64,000 bases of DNA from an uncultured Sulfitobacter sp. (GTDB lineage: Bacteria; Pseudomonadota; Alphaproteobacteria; Rhodobacterales; Rhodobacteraceae), in the NCBI RefSeq assembly GCF_947500075.1, contig NZ_CANMQS010000003.1:248001-312000 (forward strand), written 5' to 3'. Below are positions 1 to 8,782 of this stretch, one piece after another; the first letter of the stretch is position 1; each line of letters begins with the position of its first letter. Position numbers and translations under genes: made by a program. The notes beneath the pieces are model-generated. The model did no database searches. It was not told where the DNA came from and saw only the letters and a list, made by a program, of their open reading frames with translations.

Positions 1-71
1 GCCGCACGTCTGAGTGCCGCGTCTTTCGCGGCCTGATCGGGGGGTGGAGCCAGGACAGGGGTCACATCCAT
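1..71 (-). CDS. Flagellar rod-binding protein (FlgJ N-terminal type), 5' fragment
   Basis: Only the first 23 codons lie in the window; the gene runs off the left edge. The minus-strand frame opens with ATG at 71, preceded by an AAGGA ribosome site, and encodes MDVTPVLAPPPDQAAKDAAL and a few more residues. A short Pro-rich start followed by a helix rich in Ala, Asp and Arg is what the small rod-binding proteins of Rhodobacterales look like. It is divergent from fliK, which fits a flagellar cluster. The identification rests on a very short stretch plus context. Confidence 0.5.
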   Translation of the reverse strand, partial: MDVTPVLAPPPDQAAKDAALRRA

Positions 72-187
72 GGGGGAGGTCCTTAAATTGCAGCCTATTT
101 TGCGCAGCATGCGCCCAAGGCGGTAAACAAGTGGTAAGGCTGAACGCCGATAAGCCCTCCAACGGCCAAAACCGCACGGAGGACCCG

Positions 188-1486
188 ATGCAACCAACCG
201 CCCTGCCGCTCGCTGCCAGCACGACTGCCAGCACCCCATCTGTTGTCCCGCCGATCAGGGGGAACACCGGCGTCGGACCGCAGGTGTCGCGTGACCCGTC
301 ACCGCCAGAATTTGCAGACGTCTTTTCCGAAGAGGAACTGGTGATCCTTGCTGACAAAGCGATTCCACAGGTGACGGACGAGGAAATACAATTAACGGAC
401 CCGGAAAAGAGCATCACGGCAGAGGACGGGGAGGCGCTTCGTCTTCCTCCTGCGGAATCTGTCGATCGTCCCGACCTGCTTCCGCGACAGCAATCACCTG
501 AGACCGCGCAGCTCACGAAAGATGGCATTACGCCTTCGCGCGAACCGCAAGTGGTTGAAGTTGAAAATCCAGAACCGAAGTTGGCGGCAGTTCATCAGAC
601 TGAAATCACGGTGAGCGAGAGCAGGACCACCCTTCAACAAAGCCCTGCGGCTCCAGCGTCCCCTCAACCGGTAACAGCTTTGCCCCCAACACCTGATGTG
701 CAGCGAACCGGCGTTGATGCAGTCCGCCCCAAGGTAATCGCCGCAGATCCGGTGCTTCAGAATGCCAGCGCGGCATCGGTGCGCCCGGCGTTTGGAAAAC
801 CACACGGAGCACCACCGCCAAGCATCGCATCTGATGGTATCCCTGCCCCCACAGCCAACCGTGCAGAGCCGGTCACGCCACCCTTGGTGTCGGCTCCGAC
901 ACCAGCACCAAGGCTGTCCAGCGCCCCGGCACCACAGACCATGCCATTGATCATTTCGCAGGTGACGTCAGGCATGGCTCAGGAAAAGCGGGACACATCA
1001 ACCAGCGCGCCTCTTGAGCCCTTCACCCTCGGCCGCAGTGATGGTCCTGGGTCCCTGCAAACGACCACCACGCCTCAAGCTGTGCAACGCAGTGAGCTGG
1101 CGGGGCATGTCGCCCGCCAGATTGCCGATGTTGCCCACCATTTGCCGGCGCGCCCGGTGGAAATCACCTTGAGCCCGGAAGAGCTGGGGCGCGTCCGTCT
1201 GTCTGTCTCTACACATGAGTCCGGCATCATCCTGAACGTTGCCGCCGAGCGCCCGGAAACCGCTGACCTTTTACGTCGCCACATCGGACAATTGGGCGCT
1301 CAATTCGAATCGCTGGGATATGAAAACATCGCATTCTCCTTCTCGGGTGGCGGTGATGCCCAGACGAATGGCGATCAGGCGGCCGACAATCCGGCCACCG
1401 CTCCGGTGGCAGAGGAAACCGACACTGCGCCGCTCCATGTCGCGCTTTCGACCGGCAGTTCTGCTGGCGTCGATCTGCGGCTCTAA
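188..1486 (+). CDS. fliK: Flagellar hook-length control protein FliK
   Basis: FliK is the secreted molecular ruler that sets hook length and switches export specificity of the flagellar type III system. The 432-residue product has a long low-complexity N-terminal part rich in Pro, Ala, Thr and Ser (about residues 1-310). A conserved C-terminal hook-control domain follows at about 315-395, with PVEITLSPEELGRVRLSV and a helix ending in LGYENIAFSF. The ATG at 188 is chosen because GGAGG sits seven bases upstream; an upstream in-frame extension to base 14 has no such site. flgD follows 15 bases later, so the two are probably co-transcribed. The name rests on the C-terminal domain and context, since the N-terminal region is not conserved in this family. 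Confidence 0.85.
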   Translation: MQPTALPLAASTTASTPSVVPPIRGNTGVGPQVSRDPSPPEFADVFSEEELVILADKAIPQVTDEEIQLTDPEKSITAEDGEALRLPPAESVDRPDLLPRQQSPETAQLTKDGITPSREPQVVEVENPEPKLAAVHQTEITVSESRTTLQQSPAAPASPQPVTALPPTPDVQRTGVDAVRPKVIAADPVLQNASAASVRPAFGKPHGAPPPSIASDGIPAPTANRAEPVTPPLVSAPTPAPRLSSAPAPQTMPLIISQVTSGMAQEKRDTSTSAPLEPFTLGRSDGPGSLQTTTTPQAVQRSELAGHVARQIADVAHHLPARPVEITLSPEELGRVRLSVSTHESGIILNVAAERPETADLLRRHIGQLGAQFESLGYENIAFSFSGGGDAQTNGDQAADNPATAPVAEETDTAPLHVALSTGSSAGVDLRL

Positions 1487-1501
1487 CGCGAAGGACATCT
1501 G

Positions 1502-2182
1502 ATGGAAGTTACCCAAACCCCCACGGCAAACGCGGCAGCACCTGCGGCCGCGGCCAATACGCGCGATACCGGCATCAACCTGTCTTCTGACTTTGACACG
1601 TTCATCAAACTGCTCACCACACAGGCAGAGAATCAGGATCCGCTGGAACCGATCGACGCCACCGAATACGCCGCCCAGCTTGCCCAGTTCTCCATGGTGG
1701 AACAGCAGGTCAAATCAAATGACCTGCTTACAGCACTCAGCAGTCAGCTGGGGGCGGGCAACATGGCGCAGCTGGCCAGTTGGATCGGCATGGAAGCGCG
1801 CAGCACGACGCCTGCGTTCTTTGATGGCAATCCCATAAGCGTCACGTCAAAGCCTGCGCCGAATGCGGATGAAGCCGTGCTGGTGGTCAAAGACGCACGC
1901 GGCGCGGAGGTGCAGCGCAACGCCCTGCCTCTGGCTGCACAAGACGTCGTCTGGGCAGGCGTTTCATCTGACGGAACACCCTTTCCCACCGGTCAATACA
2001 GCTTTTCCGTCGAAAGCCGCCTGTTGGGAGAGGTGATCGGCACAACCGCTGCCCAGACCTACAATCGCATCACTGAAGCGCGGATTGAGCAGGGCGAGAC
2101 CGTTTTGATTACCGAAGGTGGTGGCACGTTGACGACGCAGGCGGTGACCGGTCTGCGCGCGCCTACCGATTCACCAGTCTGA
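1502..2182 (+). CDS. flgD: Flagellar hook capping protein FlgD
   Basis: FlgD caps the growing hook and guides assembly of hook subunits outside the cell. The 226-residue product has the diagnostic N-terminal block FIKLLTTQAENQDPLEP followed by EYAAQLAQFSMVEQ (about residues 31-75). Beta-rich domains follow, with the FlgD-like GQYSFSVESR segment near 160. An AAGGA site precedes the ATG. It lies 15 bases after fliK, the usual fliK-flgD order. Its last 12 bases overlap the 3' end of the convergent oxidoreductase gene, so no intergenic terminator is possible between them. Confidence 0.93.
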   Translation: MEVTQTPTANAAAPAAAANTRDTGINLSSDFDTFIKLLTTQAENQDPLEPIDATEYAAQLAQFSMVEQQVKSNDLLTALSSQLGAGNMAQLASWIGMEARSTTPAFFDGNPISVTSKPAPNADEAVLVVKDARGAEVQRNALPLAAQDVVWAGVSSDGTPFPTGQYSFSVESRLLGEVIGTTAAQTYNRITEARIEQGETVLITEGGGTLTTQAVTGLRAPTDSPV

Positions 2183-3499
2183 CAAGGCAAACCCGGCGTA
2201 GGCAATCGGCATAACCGCCCGACGGTATCGGCCCAGTTCAAACTTTGCCAGGGGACGTTTCATCACTTCCGGATATCCCACCCGTGGCGTCTTTCCCTGC
2301 ACCAGGTCTGCCAGCAGCACGCCTGAATAGCTTGCCATGGCAACGCCGTTGCCGTGGTAACACAGCGCCGCGAACATGCCGGGCTGGTCGGGCACTTCTC
2401 CGACAAAAGGCATCCTGCTGCGCGCAATACAGACCAGACCGGACCAGCCATTTGGTGTCTCTACATCCCGCCATGCCGGGAACATCTGCTCAAAATCCGC
2501 GCGCGCGCGTTTCAGTGCGCGGGCTTCTGAGGCGGGCGTCGCCAACAATCCGCCCCGGACGCCAAACAGCATGCGGTTGTCCGGCATCAGTCGAAAGTAA
2601 TGCAGCAGATGGCGCGTGTCATAACAGGCCTGTCCGCTTGTCCAGCCCTGCGCACCAAGCTCTGATTGGGTCAAAGGGCGCGAGACGATGATGCTGGATT
2701 GGGTGGGCATATAGCGGCCCGCAAGCCAGTCCGGTAGATCTTCTGAGGAATATCCGTTGGTGCCGATGATGACCTTGTCTGCAAAAACCCGGCCCTGTGC
2801 CGTTTGTAAGACGAAACCAGCTGGCCTACGCGTGATCTCTGTCACACCAGAGTTGTGAAAGATCTGTGCACCCGCGTCCGATGCGGCCTGCGCCAACCCC
2901 AAGATGTACTTGCGGGGGTTCAGACCAAATCCACTGGGGATGGAAATCGCGCCATGAAACCCGGCGTTTAGCCCTTCGTCCTCTAACGCATCCGGCGGCG
3001 TAAGCCGGACTTCGAGACCGTAGTTCTCTTCATAATCCGCCACGTCGCGCTGCATTGCATCGAAATCGCGCGGACGGTGGGCAAGCTGCGTCTCCCCGTC
3101 AGAGTGTCGATCCACGTCGATGGCGTGTTTGCGCAGCAACCCCTCAACCAACGCAATCGCATCGCGTTCCGCATGCCGCCAGGCCAACCGCCCGTCCCGC
3201 CCCACCAAGGCATCCAGTTGTGTATCGTTCAGCATCCCGCCACCCAGACAGCAAAAACCGCCATTGCGACCCGAAGCGCCAAACCCGACATACTGCTGCT
3301 CAAACACCGATACCGAAACACCGGCTTCCGCCAGGTGCAGTGCGGCAGAGACCCCCGTGTACCCGCCCCCGATGACAGCAACCTCGCAGTGGTGATCCTC
3401 CATCAGGGTAGGCCGGTCCGGGGCATCGATGGTCTGATCCCACCAACACCCCGCTCTCGGACCATCGCCATAGGCAAATTCTGGATAAATCCGTTTCAT
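2171..3499 (-). CDS. FAD-dependent amine oxidoreductase (gamma-glutamylputrescine oxidase-like)
   Basis: This is a DAO-family flavoprotein of 442 residues. The N-terminal dinucleotide-binding motif VAVIGGGYTGVSAALHLAEA sits near residue 41 and is followed by GFGASGRNGGF, the conserved segment around the flavin in glycine/sarcosine and PuuB-type oxidases. A second FAD-contact region, FGVRGG, lies near 315, and the C-terminal CYHGNGVAMASYSG block near 380 is typical. The ATG at 3499 is preferred over an in-frame TTG at 3505; neither has a strong ribosome site. A divergent GntR gene and an amine-type aminotransferase suggest oxidation of a polyamine or its gamma-glutamyl derivative. That substrate is inferred; glycine- or proline-type oxidation is possible. 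Confidence 0.75.
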   Translation of the reverse strand: MKRIYPEFAYGDGPRAGCWWDQTIDAPDRPTLMEDHHCEVAVIGGGYTGVSAALHLAEAGVSVSVFEQQYVGFGASGRNGGFCCLGGGMLNDTQLDALVGRDGRLAWRHAERDAIALVEGLLRKHAIDVDRHSDGETQLAHRPRDFDAMQRDVADYEENYGLEVRLTPPDALEDEGLNAGFHGAISIPSGFGLNPRKYILGLAQAASDAGAQIFHNSGVTEITRRPAGFVLQTAQGRVFADKVIIGTNGYSSEDLPDWLAGRYMPTQSSIIVSRPLTQSELGAQGWTSGQACYDTRHLLHYFRLMPDNRMLFGVRGGLLATPASEARALKRARADFEQMFPAWRDVETPNGWSGLVCIARSRMPFVGEVPDQPGMFAALCYHGNGVAMASYSGVLLADLVQGKTPRVGYPEVMKRPLAKFELGRYRRAVMPIAYAGFALSDW

Positions 3500-3603
3500 G
3501 GACAAACAGGTACTGCGTAAGTTGATTGCGTCAGCCCTCGGTTGGGCAGTATTGCCTTATGTGCCAATGTCGACCCCGGTTTGCGCTGAACAATAGTATC
3601 CTG

Positions 3604-3615
3604 ATTTGATCAAAT
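3604..3615. promoter_or_regulatory. Palindrome, putative GntR operator
   Basis: ATTTGATCAAAT is a perfect 12-base palindrome in the gap between the divergent oxidoreductase and gntR genes. A close relative, TTTTGATCATATT, lies between gntR and the aminotransferase. FCD-type GntR regulators usually bind short palindromes near their own and their target genes. Function is inferred. Confidence 0.45.
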
Positions 3616-3705
3616 TTTGCCTCACGCGACAAGATACCTTATGCTGTGCAGACAAATCTTGACGAAACGGCCAGACGGCACCGACCACACGAAAGGTATG
3701 CTTCT

Positions 3706-4416
3706 ATGAACATCGATGTGAGATCGCAGCGTGCCACCCCATCCGGGGATACACCCGGAAAGACCCCTGCGCATCAGCGGGTCTATGAGCAACTGCGCGA
3801 CAAGATTCTTTTTGGTGACCTCGCGCCCGGTCAGGCCATCACCATTCAGGGTCTGGTAGAGGAACTGAACGCAGGCATGACCCCCGTCCGCGAAGCGCTG
3901 CGCCGTTTGATCGCCCAGGGGGCGCTGACCCATCAGGGCAATCGCAGGGTCAGCGTGCCGGAACTTGACGCACAAGGCGTGGAAGAGCTTGGTTTTATGC
4001 GTGAAACCCTTGAGCCGGAACTGACCCGACGTGCCGTTCTGAACATGAAGGACGACGACATTCAGGCTCTGACGTCCTGCGATGATGATCTCAACCTGGC
4101 CATCAGCACGGGTGATGTCGGCGGCTATCTGACCCACAATTACCGCTTTCACAAGATGATCTATGACGGTGCGAATGCCCCGATTATGACCGCCACAGTT
4201 GACCGCCTGTGGCTGCGCTTTGGCCCTTCCCTGCGCGTGGTCTGCGGGCGTTTCGGGACCAGCAACCTGCCCGACAAACACGCAGAACTCCTGGACGCAC
4301 TGACGCGGCGCGATGCACCCGCCGCTGCCCAGGCCATGGCAGAAGACGTGGCACAAGGCATGCGGCAGGTCCGCGCCGCGCTCGCAGAGACGCAGGGAAA
4401 CGCGTTGACCGATTGA
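3706..4416 (+). CDS. GntR-family transcriptional regulator (FCD type)
   Basis: The 236-residue product has an N-terminal winged helix at about residues 22-85. It starts at HQRVYEQLRDKILFGDLAPG and contains the recognition helix TPVREALRRL. An all-helical FCD ligand-binding domain follows (about 95-225), with the metal/ligand-type HNYRFHKMIY segment. FadR/FCD regulators respond to small organic acids or amino-acid derivatives and often control neighbouring catabolic genes. The ATG at 3706 has AAAGG nine bases upstream. It lies between an amine oxidoreductase (divergent) and an aminotransferase (same strand, 65 bases downstream), and similar palindromes sit in both gaps. It probably controls both. 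Confidence 0.85.
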   Translation: MNIDVRSQRATPSGDTPGKTPAHQRVYEQLRDKILFGDLAPGQAITIQGLVEELNAGMTPVREALRRLIAQGALTHQGNRRVSVPELDAQGVEELGFMRETLEPELTRRAVLNMKDDDIQALTSCDDDLNLAISTGDVGGYLTHNYRFHKMIYDGANAPIMTATVDRLWLRFGPSLRVVCGRFGTSNLPDKHAELLDALTRRDAPAAAQAMAEDVAQGMRQVRAALAETQGNALTD

Positions 4417-4425
4417 CTTTGCAAC

Positions 4426-4438
4426 TTTTGATCATATT
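4426..4438. promoter_or_regulatory. Second copy of the putative GntR operator
   Basis: TTTTGATCATATT lies just after the gntR stop codon and about 45 bases before the aminotransferase ATG. It shares the TTTGATCA core and the following AT-rich bases with the palindrome at 3604. It would place the aminotransferase under the same regulator. Binding is inferred from repetition and position only. Confidence 0.4.
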
Positions 4439-4481
4439 CTGACGCCACTTCATTTTTCCTGCATTGAAAAGGCGCGGCACC

Positions 4482-5879
4482 ATGGCTTCGATCACCAACC
4501 ACTTGCCCACGGCGGAACTACAGGCACTGGATGCCGCGCACCACATGCACCCCTTTACGACCGGCGATGAGCTTGCCGCTAAGGGCGCGCGTGTCATCAC
4601 CCGCGCCAAGGGCATCTATCTGACCGACAGTGACGGGAATGAAATCCTTGATGCGATGGCCGGTCTTTGGTGCGTGAACCTTGGCTATGGCCGCCCCGAA
4701 TTGGGTGAAGTGGCCAAGCGGCAGATGTCTGAGCTGCCCTATTACAACACCTTCTTCCAGACGACCCATGTCCCCGGCATTGCCCTGGCCAAGACACTGG
4801 CGGATCTGGCCCCTGCCCACCTCAACCACGTGTTCTTTGCCGGGTCGGGATCAGAGGCAAACGATACCAATTTGCGCATGGTCCGCACCTATTGGGCTGA
4901 AAAAGGCCAGCCGCAGAAAAGCCACGTGATCAGCCGCAAGAACGCCTATCACGGCTCCTCAATCGGGTCGGGCTCGCTGGGTGGGATGACCTATATGCAC
5001 GCACAGGGCGGCATGCCCATCCCCGGCATTCATCACATTGGCCAACCGGATTGGTGGGCCGAAGGCGGGGATCACACTCCCGAAGACTTCGGCCTTGCCC
5101 GCGCGCAGGAACTGGAGGCAAAAATCCTCGAACTCGGCGCTGAAAACGTCGCGGCGTTCATCGGGGAACCGGTGCAGGGCGCCGGCGGCGTGATCGTGCC
5201 GCCCGCCACCTACTGGCCGGAAATCCAGCGCATCTGCAAGAAATACGACATCCTGCTGATCGCGGATGAGGTCATCTGCGGCTTCGGCCGGACCGGCAAT
5301 TGGTTCGGCTCCGAAACCATGGATATCACGCCCGACATCATGACCATCGCCAAGGGCCTCAGCTCAGGCTATGCGCCGATTGGCGGATCAATCGTCTCCG
5401 ACGCAATTGCCGAAGTGATCAACGCCTGCGAGTTCAACCATGGCTACACCTACTCCGGCCACCCGGTCTGCGCGGCTGTGGCCGAAGAGAACCTGCGCAT
5501 CATGCAGGAGGAAGACATCCTCACCCATGTCCGCAAGGTCGCAGCACCTGCGTTGAAAGCGGCTCTGGATGGGCTGGCAGATCACCCGCTGGTGGGCACG
5601 GTGAACATCTCCGGCATGATGGCCTCACTGCCGCTGACCCCGCACAAGGAAAGCCGCGCGAAATTCGCCGGTGACGCAGGTGCCGTCGGCTACACCTGCC
5701 GCGAGCACTGCTTTGCGAACAATCTGGTCATGCGCCATGTGGGGGACCGCATGATCATCTCCCCCCCATTGGTGATTACGCCTGAGGAAATTGAGATCTT
5801 CGCGACCCGCGCCAAGCTGGCGCTGGACGCCACGTACAAGGATCTCAAGGAAAAGGATATGCTCAAGGCCGCGTCATAG
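4482..5879 (+). CDS. Class III PLP aminotransferase (amine/putrescine--pyruvate type)
   Basis: This is a 465-residue fold-type I, class III (omega) aminotransferase. It has FAGSGSEANDTNLRM for cofactor phosphate binding, the Asp motif LIADEVICGFGRTG, and MTIAKGLSSGYAPIGG with the Schiff-base Lys at residue 291. The sequence resembles the roseobacter omega-transaminases annotated as putrescine- or taurine-pyruvate aminotransferases, which move a terminal amino group to pyruvate. The ATG at 4482 has AAAAGG nine bases upstream; an in-frame TTG at 4464 is less likely. Together with the FAD oxidoreductase and the GntR gene it fits polyamine or other amine catabolism. The substrate cannot be fixed from sequence. 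Confidence 0.85.
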   Translation: MASITNHLPTAELQALDAAHHMHPFTTGDELAAKGARVITRAKGIYLTDSDGNEILDAMAGLWCVNLGYGRPELGEVAKRQMSELPYYNTFFQTTHVPGIALAKTLADLAPAHLNHVFFAGSGSEANDTNLRMVRTYWAEKGQPQKSHVISRKNAYHGSSIGSGSLGGMTYMHAQGGMPIPGIHHIGQPDWWAEGGDHTPEDFGLARAQELEAKILELGAENVAAFIGEPVQGAGGVIVPPATYWPEIQRICKKYDILLIADEVICGFGRTGNWFGSETMDITPDIMTIAKGLSSGYAPIGGSIVSDAIAEVINACEFNHGYTYSGHPVCAAVAEENLRIMQEEDILTHVRKVAAPALKAALDGLADHPLVGTVNISGMMASLPLTPHKESRAKFAGDAGAVGYTCREHCFANNLVMRHVGDRMIISPPLVITPEEIEIFATRAKLALDATYKDLKEKDMLKAAS

Positions 5880-5889
5880 GCGCGACCTG

Positions 5890-5914
5890 CCCTTCCAAAT
5901 GGTTCAAAAAACCC
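5890..5914. repeat. 25-base dispersed repeat, copy 1
   Basis: A 25-base stretch beginning CCCTTCCAAATGG and ending in CAAAAAACCC recurs exactly at 29874-29898. Both copies begin 10-16 bases after a stop codon, in gaps between convergent genes. The core GGTTcaaaaAACC can form a four-base-pair hairpin. Confidence 0.7.
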
Positions 5915-5939
5915 CACCGGAGGTCTGAAATCTCTTTTC

Positions 5940-7199
5940 CTACAGCTCCCGCAGACGCTCCAGCAGCCGCAGGGACGCATAGCCATCCGGCACGATATTC
6001 TGTGCCGTTTGAAACCTGCGCACTGCGTTGATCGTCAGCGGTCCGATTTTGGCATCGATCTTCTCGGTGTCGAAACCGGCGGCGGTTAGGCGTTCCTGCA
6101 ACTCAATCCGCTCATCAAAGCTCAACGCCCTGTCGCCACGGGGCCATGCCCCTTCAATCGGGCCCGCGCCCCTGATCCGGTCGCTCAGGTGGCCCACCCC
6201 GATCACATAGGCGTCAGCGGTGTTGTAGCGTTCGATCACCTCGAAATTGTCGAAAATCATAAACGCGGCCCCCTGCGCGCCACCGGGCAACAGGATCGCT
6301 GCGGGACCGTGATCCGGTACGGGACTTCCCTGCATGTCCAGAATGCCCAGCGCCGCCCACTCGGAGGGTGACTTCAACAAATCTCGCTTCGCCAGCAGGT
6401 AATCGAACCCCTCGGGCAGGCGCACCTCCACACCCCAGGGTTGGCCCGCCGTCCAGCCAAAATGCTTGAGGTAGGCCGCCGTGGAGGCAAGCGCATCTGT
6501 GGGATCCTCACCCCAGATGTCCCGCTTGCCATCACCTGTCTGGTCAACCGCATAGAGCTGGAACGACGAGGGCATGAACTGCGTATGCCCCATTGCACCG
6601 GCCCAGCTGCCGCGCATCTGCGCTGGCGTCGTGTCCCCGCTTTGCACAATGCGCAGCGCATGCAGCAACTCACCTTCAAAGAACGCGGCCCGCCGCGCGT
6701 CATAGGCCAGCGTCGCGAGGGAGTTGATCACACTGTCGCCCCCCTTGAAGGTGCCATAGGCGCTTTCCAGCCCCCAGATCGCGGTCACAACTTCCTTTTC
6801 GACGCCATATTCGGCTTCGATCCGGCTTAGAACCCCATCCCATTTCTTCAGTGCCGCTTTGCCGTTGCTGACCCTCAGGTCGGACGCAGCGGTGTCCAGA
6901 TAATCCCAGATCGTTTTGGTAAACTCGGATTGATTGCGGTCGCGCCGGATGACGTCCTCATCAAATGTCAGGCCCGTCATGGCCGCGTCAAAGATCTTTG
7001 CGGTGATCCCCTGCGACAACGCCCGCGTCCGAAATTCGGTGATCCACTTCTGAAAACCTGCGGCAGTCCCTTCATTGGCTTGTGCTGCGGCCAGCACGAT
7101 GCGCTCCGGTGGCCGGGGTGAGGCATCCGGACCTGTTGCCCATGCGCCTTGGGTGGGCATCAGCCACCCCATCAACGCCAAGATCAGAACCTGTTTCAT
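5940..7199 (-). CDS. Lytic murein transglycosylase (MltB/SLT_2 type)
   Basis: The product (419 residues) cleaves the glycan strand of peptidoglycan in the periplasm, forming 1,6-anhydro ends. A signal peptide covers about residues 1-21, ending GAWA. The SLT_2 catalytic domain spans about 48-330. It carries the catalytic Glu145 in IWGLESAYGT and the motif GAMGHTQFMPSSF near 208. A C-terminal peptidoglycan-binding domain (about 357-419) contains IDAKIGPLTINAVRRFQ. There is no lipobox, so it is probably soluble rather than a lipoprotein like MltB itself. It converges on the aminotransferase. Confidence 0.88.
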   Translation of the reverse strand: MKQVLILALMGWLMPTQGAWATGPDASPRPPERIVLAAAQANEGTAAGFQKWITEFRTRALSQGITAKIFDAAMTGLTFDEDVIRRDRNQSEFTKTIWDYLDTAASDLRVSNGKAALKKWDGVLSRIEAEYGVEKEVVTAIWGLESAYGTFKGGDSVINSLATLAYDARRAAFFEGELLHALRIVQSGDTTPAQMRGSWAGAMGHTQFMPSSFQLYAVDQTGDGKRDIWGEDPTDALASTAAYLKHFGWTAGQPWGVEVRLPEGFDYLLAKRDLLKSPSEWAALGILDMQGSPVPDHGPAAILLPGGAQGAAFMIFDNFEVIERYNTADAYVIGVGHLSDRIRGAGPIEGAWPRGDRALSFDERIELQERLTAAGFDTEKIDAKIGPLTINAVRRFQTAQNIVPDGYASLRLLERLREL

Positions 7200-7266
7200 G
7201 TCACACTGCGCCTTGTTTTTTCAGATCAGCGTAGCCGTGAAATCAGCACTGATAAAGGGACAGTCC

Positions 7267-7986
7267 CTACGGCGCGCGGTCTTTTGCCCGTTCGCGCGCC
7301 TCTTCGCGCAAAATGGCGGTGTAGTCGCGCAACATGGGCACGCGCCGCGGGCGAAAGCTCTCTCCGGTGGTGCGCAGATCGTCCATACGATCCAGCCGAA
7401 ACACGCGGAAGTCCTGCCGCAGGTGACACCACGCCATCAGCATATTGGTGTCCTGCATGTAGATGATCCCCAAGGGATCAACCTGTCTGGTGGTGCGGGC
7501 GCCCTGACCATCCGTGTAGGAAAACGCGATTGTATCTTCGGCCCAGGTCGCCGCGCGCAGGGCAGCCACATCAATGCGGGGCGGTTCGGGTCGAAAAAAC
7601 CGGCGCGCATCCAGTATCGCATGCTGCAAGCGATGTGCCTGCCGGGGCGGCACGCGTGCGGTGATCTTGGCCAAAGCACTGGTTGCCGCTTTGGCCAGCG
7701 CGGGATCGCCAATCACCGCAACGTCCCGCAGGCCCAGCACCAGAGCCTCCAGCTCATCATCCTCAAACCCCAGCGGGGGCAACGCCGCATCTTCGATCAG
7801 CGTATAGCCAAACCCGGCCTCTCCGTCGATCACCGCGCCAAGGCCGCGCAGCGCATCAATATCGCGGTAGACCGTGCGGAGGGAGATTTGCAACGCATCG
7901 GCCAGTTGCACGGCGCGCACAGGCGCGGGCAACTGGCGCAGCGTGGTCATCATCTGGAACAGGCGGTGGGTACGGGTCATGGACAT
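7267..7986 (-). CDS. YafY-type HTH/WYL-domain transcriptional regulator
   Basis: The 239-residue product has an N-terminal HTH: VRAVQLADALQISLRTVYRD, followed by IDALRGLGAVIDGEAGFGYTL at about residues 20-65. A WYL ligand-sensing domain follows (about 135-200), here with IIYMQDTNMLMAWCHLRQDF in the place of the WYL strand. Such regulators commonly control an adjacent, divergent gene, which here is the GST. Two start codons (7986 and 7980) are equally plausible because neither has a clear ribosome site. A TGACA direct repeat lies in the shared 70-base promoter region. Confidence 0.82.
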   Translation of the reverse strand: MSMTRTHRLFQMMTTLRQLPAPVRAVQLADALQISLRTVYRDIDALRGLGAVIDGEAGFGYTLIEDAALPPLGFEDDELEALVLGLRDVAVIGDPALAKAATSALAKITARVPPRQAHRLQHAILDARRFFRPEPPRIDVAALRAATWAEDTIAFSYTDGQGARTTRQVDPLGIIYMQDTNMLMAWCHLRQDFRVFRLDRMDDLRTTGESFRPRRVPMLRDYTAILREEARERAKDRAP

Positions 7987-8000
7987 TTCATAGCTGATAC

Positions 8001-8015
8001 TGACAAAAATTGACA
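8001..8015. promoter_or_regulatory. TGACA-N5-TGACA direct repeat between WYL regulator and GST
   Basis: Two TGACA pentamers are spaced ten bases apart, one helical turn, in the divergent promoter region. Direct repeats on one face of the helix are a common regulator footprint. Assignment to the WYL regulator is inference. Confidence 0.35.
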
Positions 8016-8056
8016 GGATCGCATGGTATCTCACGGCAACCCTGAAAGGAGCCCAT

Positions 8057-8782
8057 ATGATCACCCTCATCACTTTCGCCCCTGCCTTTGGCCAACCCGC
8101 TGCAAGCCCGTTTTGCGTCAAGGCCATCTGGCTGCTGAACCTCTCCGGCCAACCGTGGCAGCGGGAGGACATCGCAGACCCCCGGAAAATGCCCAAGCAG
8201 AAACTGCCTGCCATTCGTGTGGGCGGCCAGATCATTCCGGACAGTGAGAACATTCGCCAGCACCTGGAAACCGAAGGCGTGGACTTCGATCAAGGGCTGT
8301 CTGATCTGGAGAAGAGCACGTCACATGCGTTCATTCGCATGGCGGAGGAGCATATGTACTTCCATATCGTCCTTGATCGCTGGGGCGACGATACCGTCTG
8401 GCCGATCATTCGTGACACATACTTCGACACTATTCCGGGGGTTTTGCGTGGATTTGTGACCAACAGGTTACGCAAAGCCTGCCTGCAAGGCATGGACCGT
8501 CAGGGTTTGGGACGTTTCACCCCCGAAGAACGGCTGGAGCGTCTGGAACCCGACCTCGTCGCCATCACAACACGGTTGTGGCATGGGCCTTATCTGTTTG
8601 GGGAGCGGCCTACAGCGGCGGATGCCTCTGTCGGGGCGATGCTCGCCACCATGCGGGCAACACCCGGCAAGACACTGCTCAAAACCCGCATCGCGGAGGA
8701 TGAGATCCTGTGCCGCTACATCGACCGCTGCATCAACGCGATGGGTGGTGCTACCGGCGCGCCCGTGAGACTTTGCGCTTGA
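8057..8782 (+). CDS. Glutathione S-transferase family protein
   Basis: The 241-residue product has a thioredoxin-like N-terminal domain with SPFCVKAIWLLNLSG, then KQKLPAIRVGGQIIPDSENI. The last segment contains the cis-Pro and the glutathione gamma-glutamyl contact Asp-Ser. A helical C-terminal domain from about 85 has the usual LWHGPYLFGERPTAADASVG block. Cys in the SPFC position suggests a Cys-type GST. AAAGGAG precedes the ATG. It is divergent from the WYL regulator, and its last 32 bases overlap the 3' end of rnr on the other strand. The substrate is unknown. Confidence 0.85.
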   Translation: MITLITFAPAFGQPAASPFCVKAIWLLNLSGQPWQREDIADPRKMPKQKLPAIRVGGQIIPDSENIRQHLETEGVDFDQGLSDLEKSTSHAFIRMAEEHMYFHIVLDRWGDDTVWPIIRDTYFDTIPGVLRGFVTNRLRKACLQGMDRQGLGRFTPEERLERLEPDLVAITTRLWHGPYLFGERPTAADASVGAMLATMRATPGKTLLKTRIAEDEILCRYIDRCINAMGGATGAPVRLCA

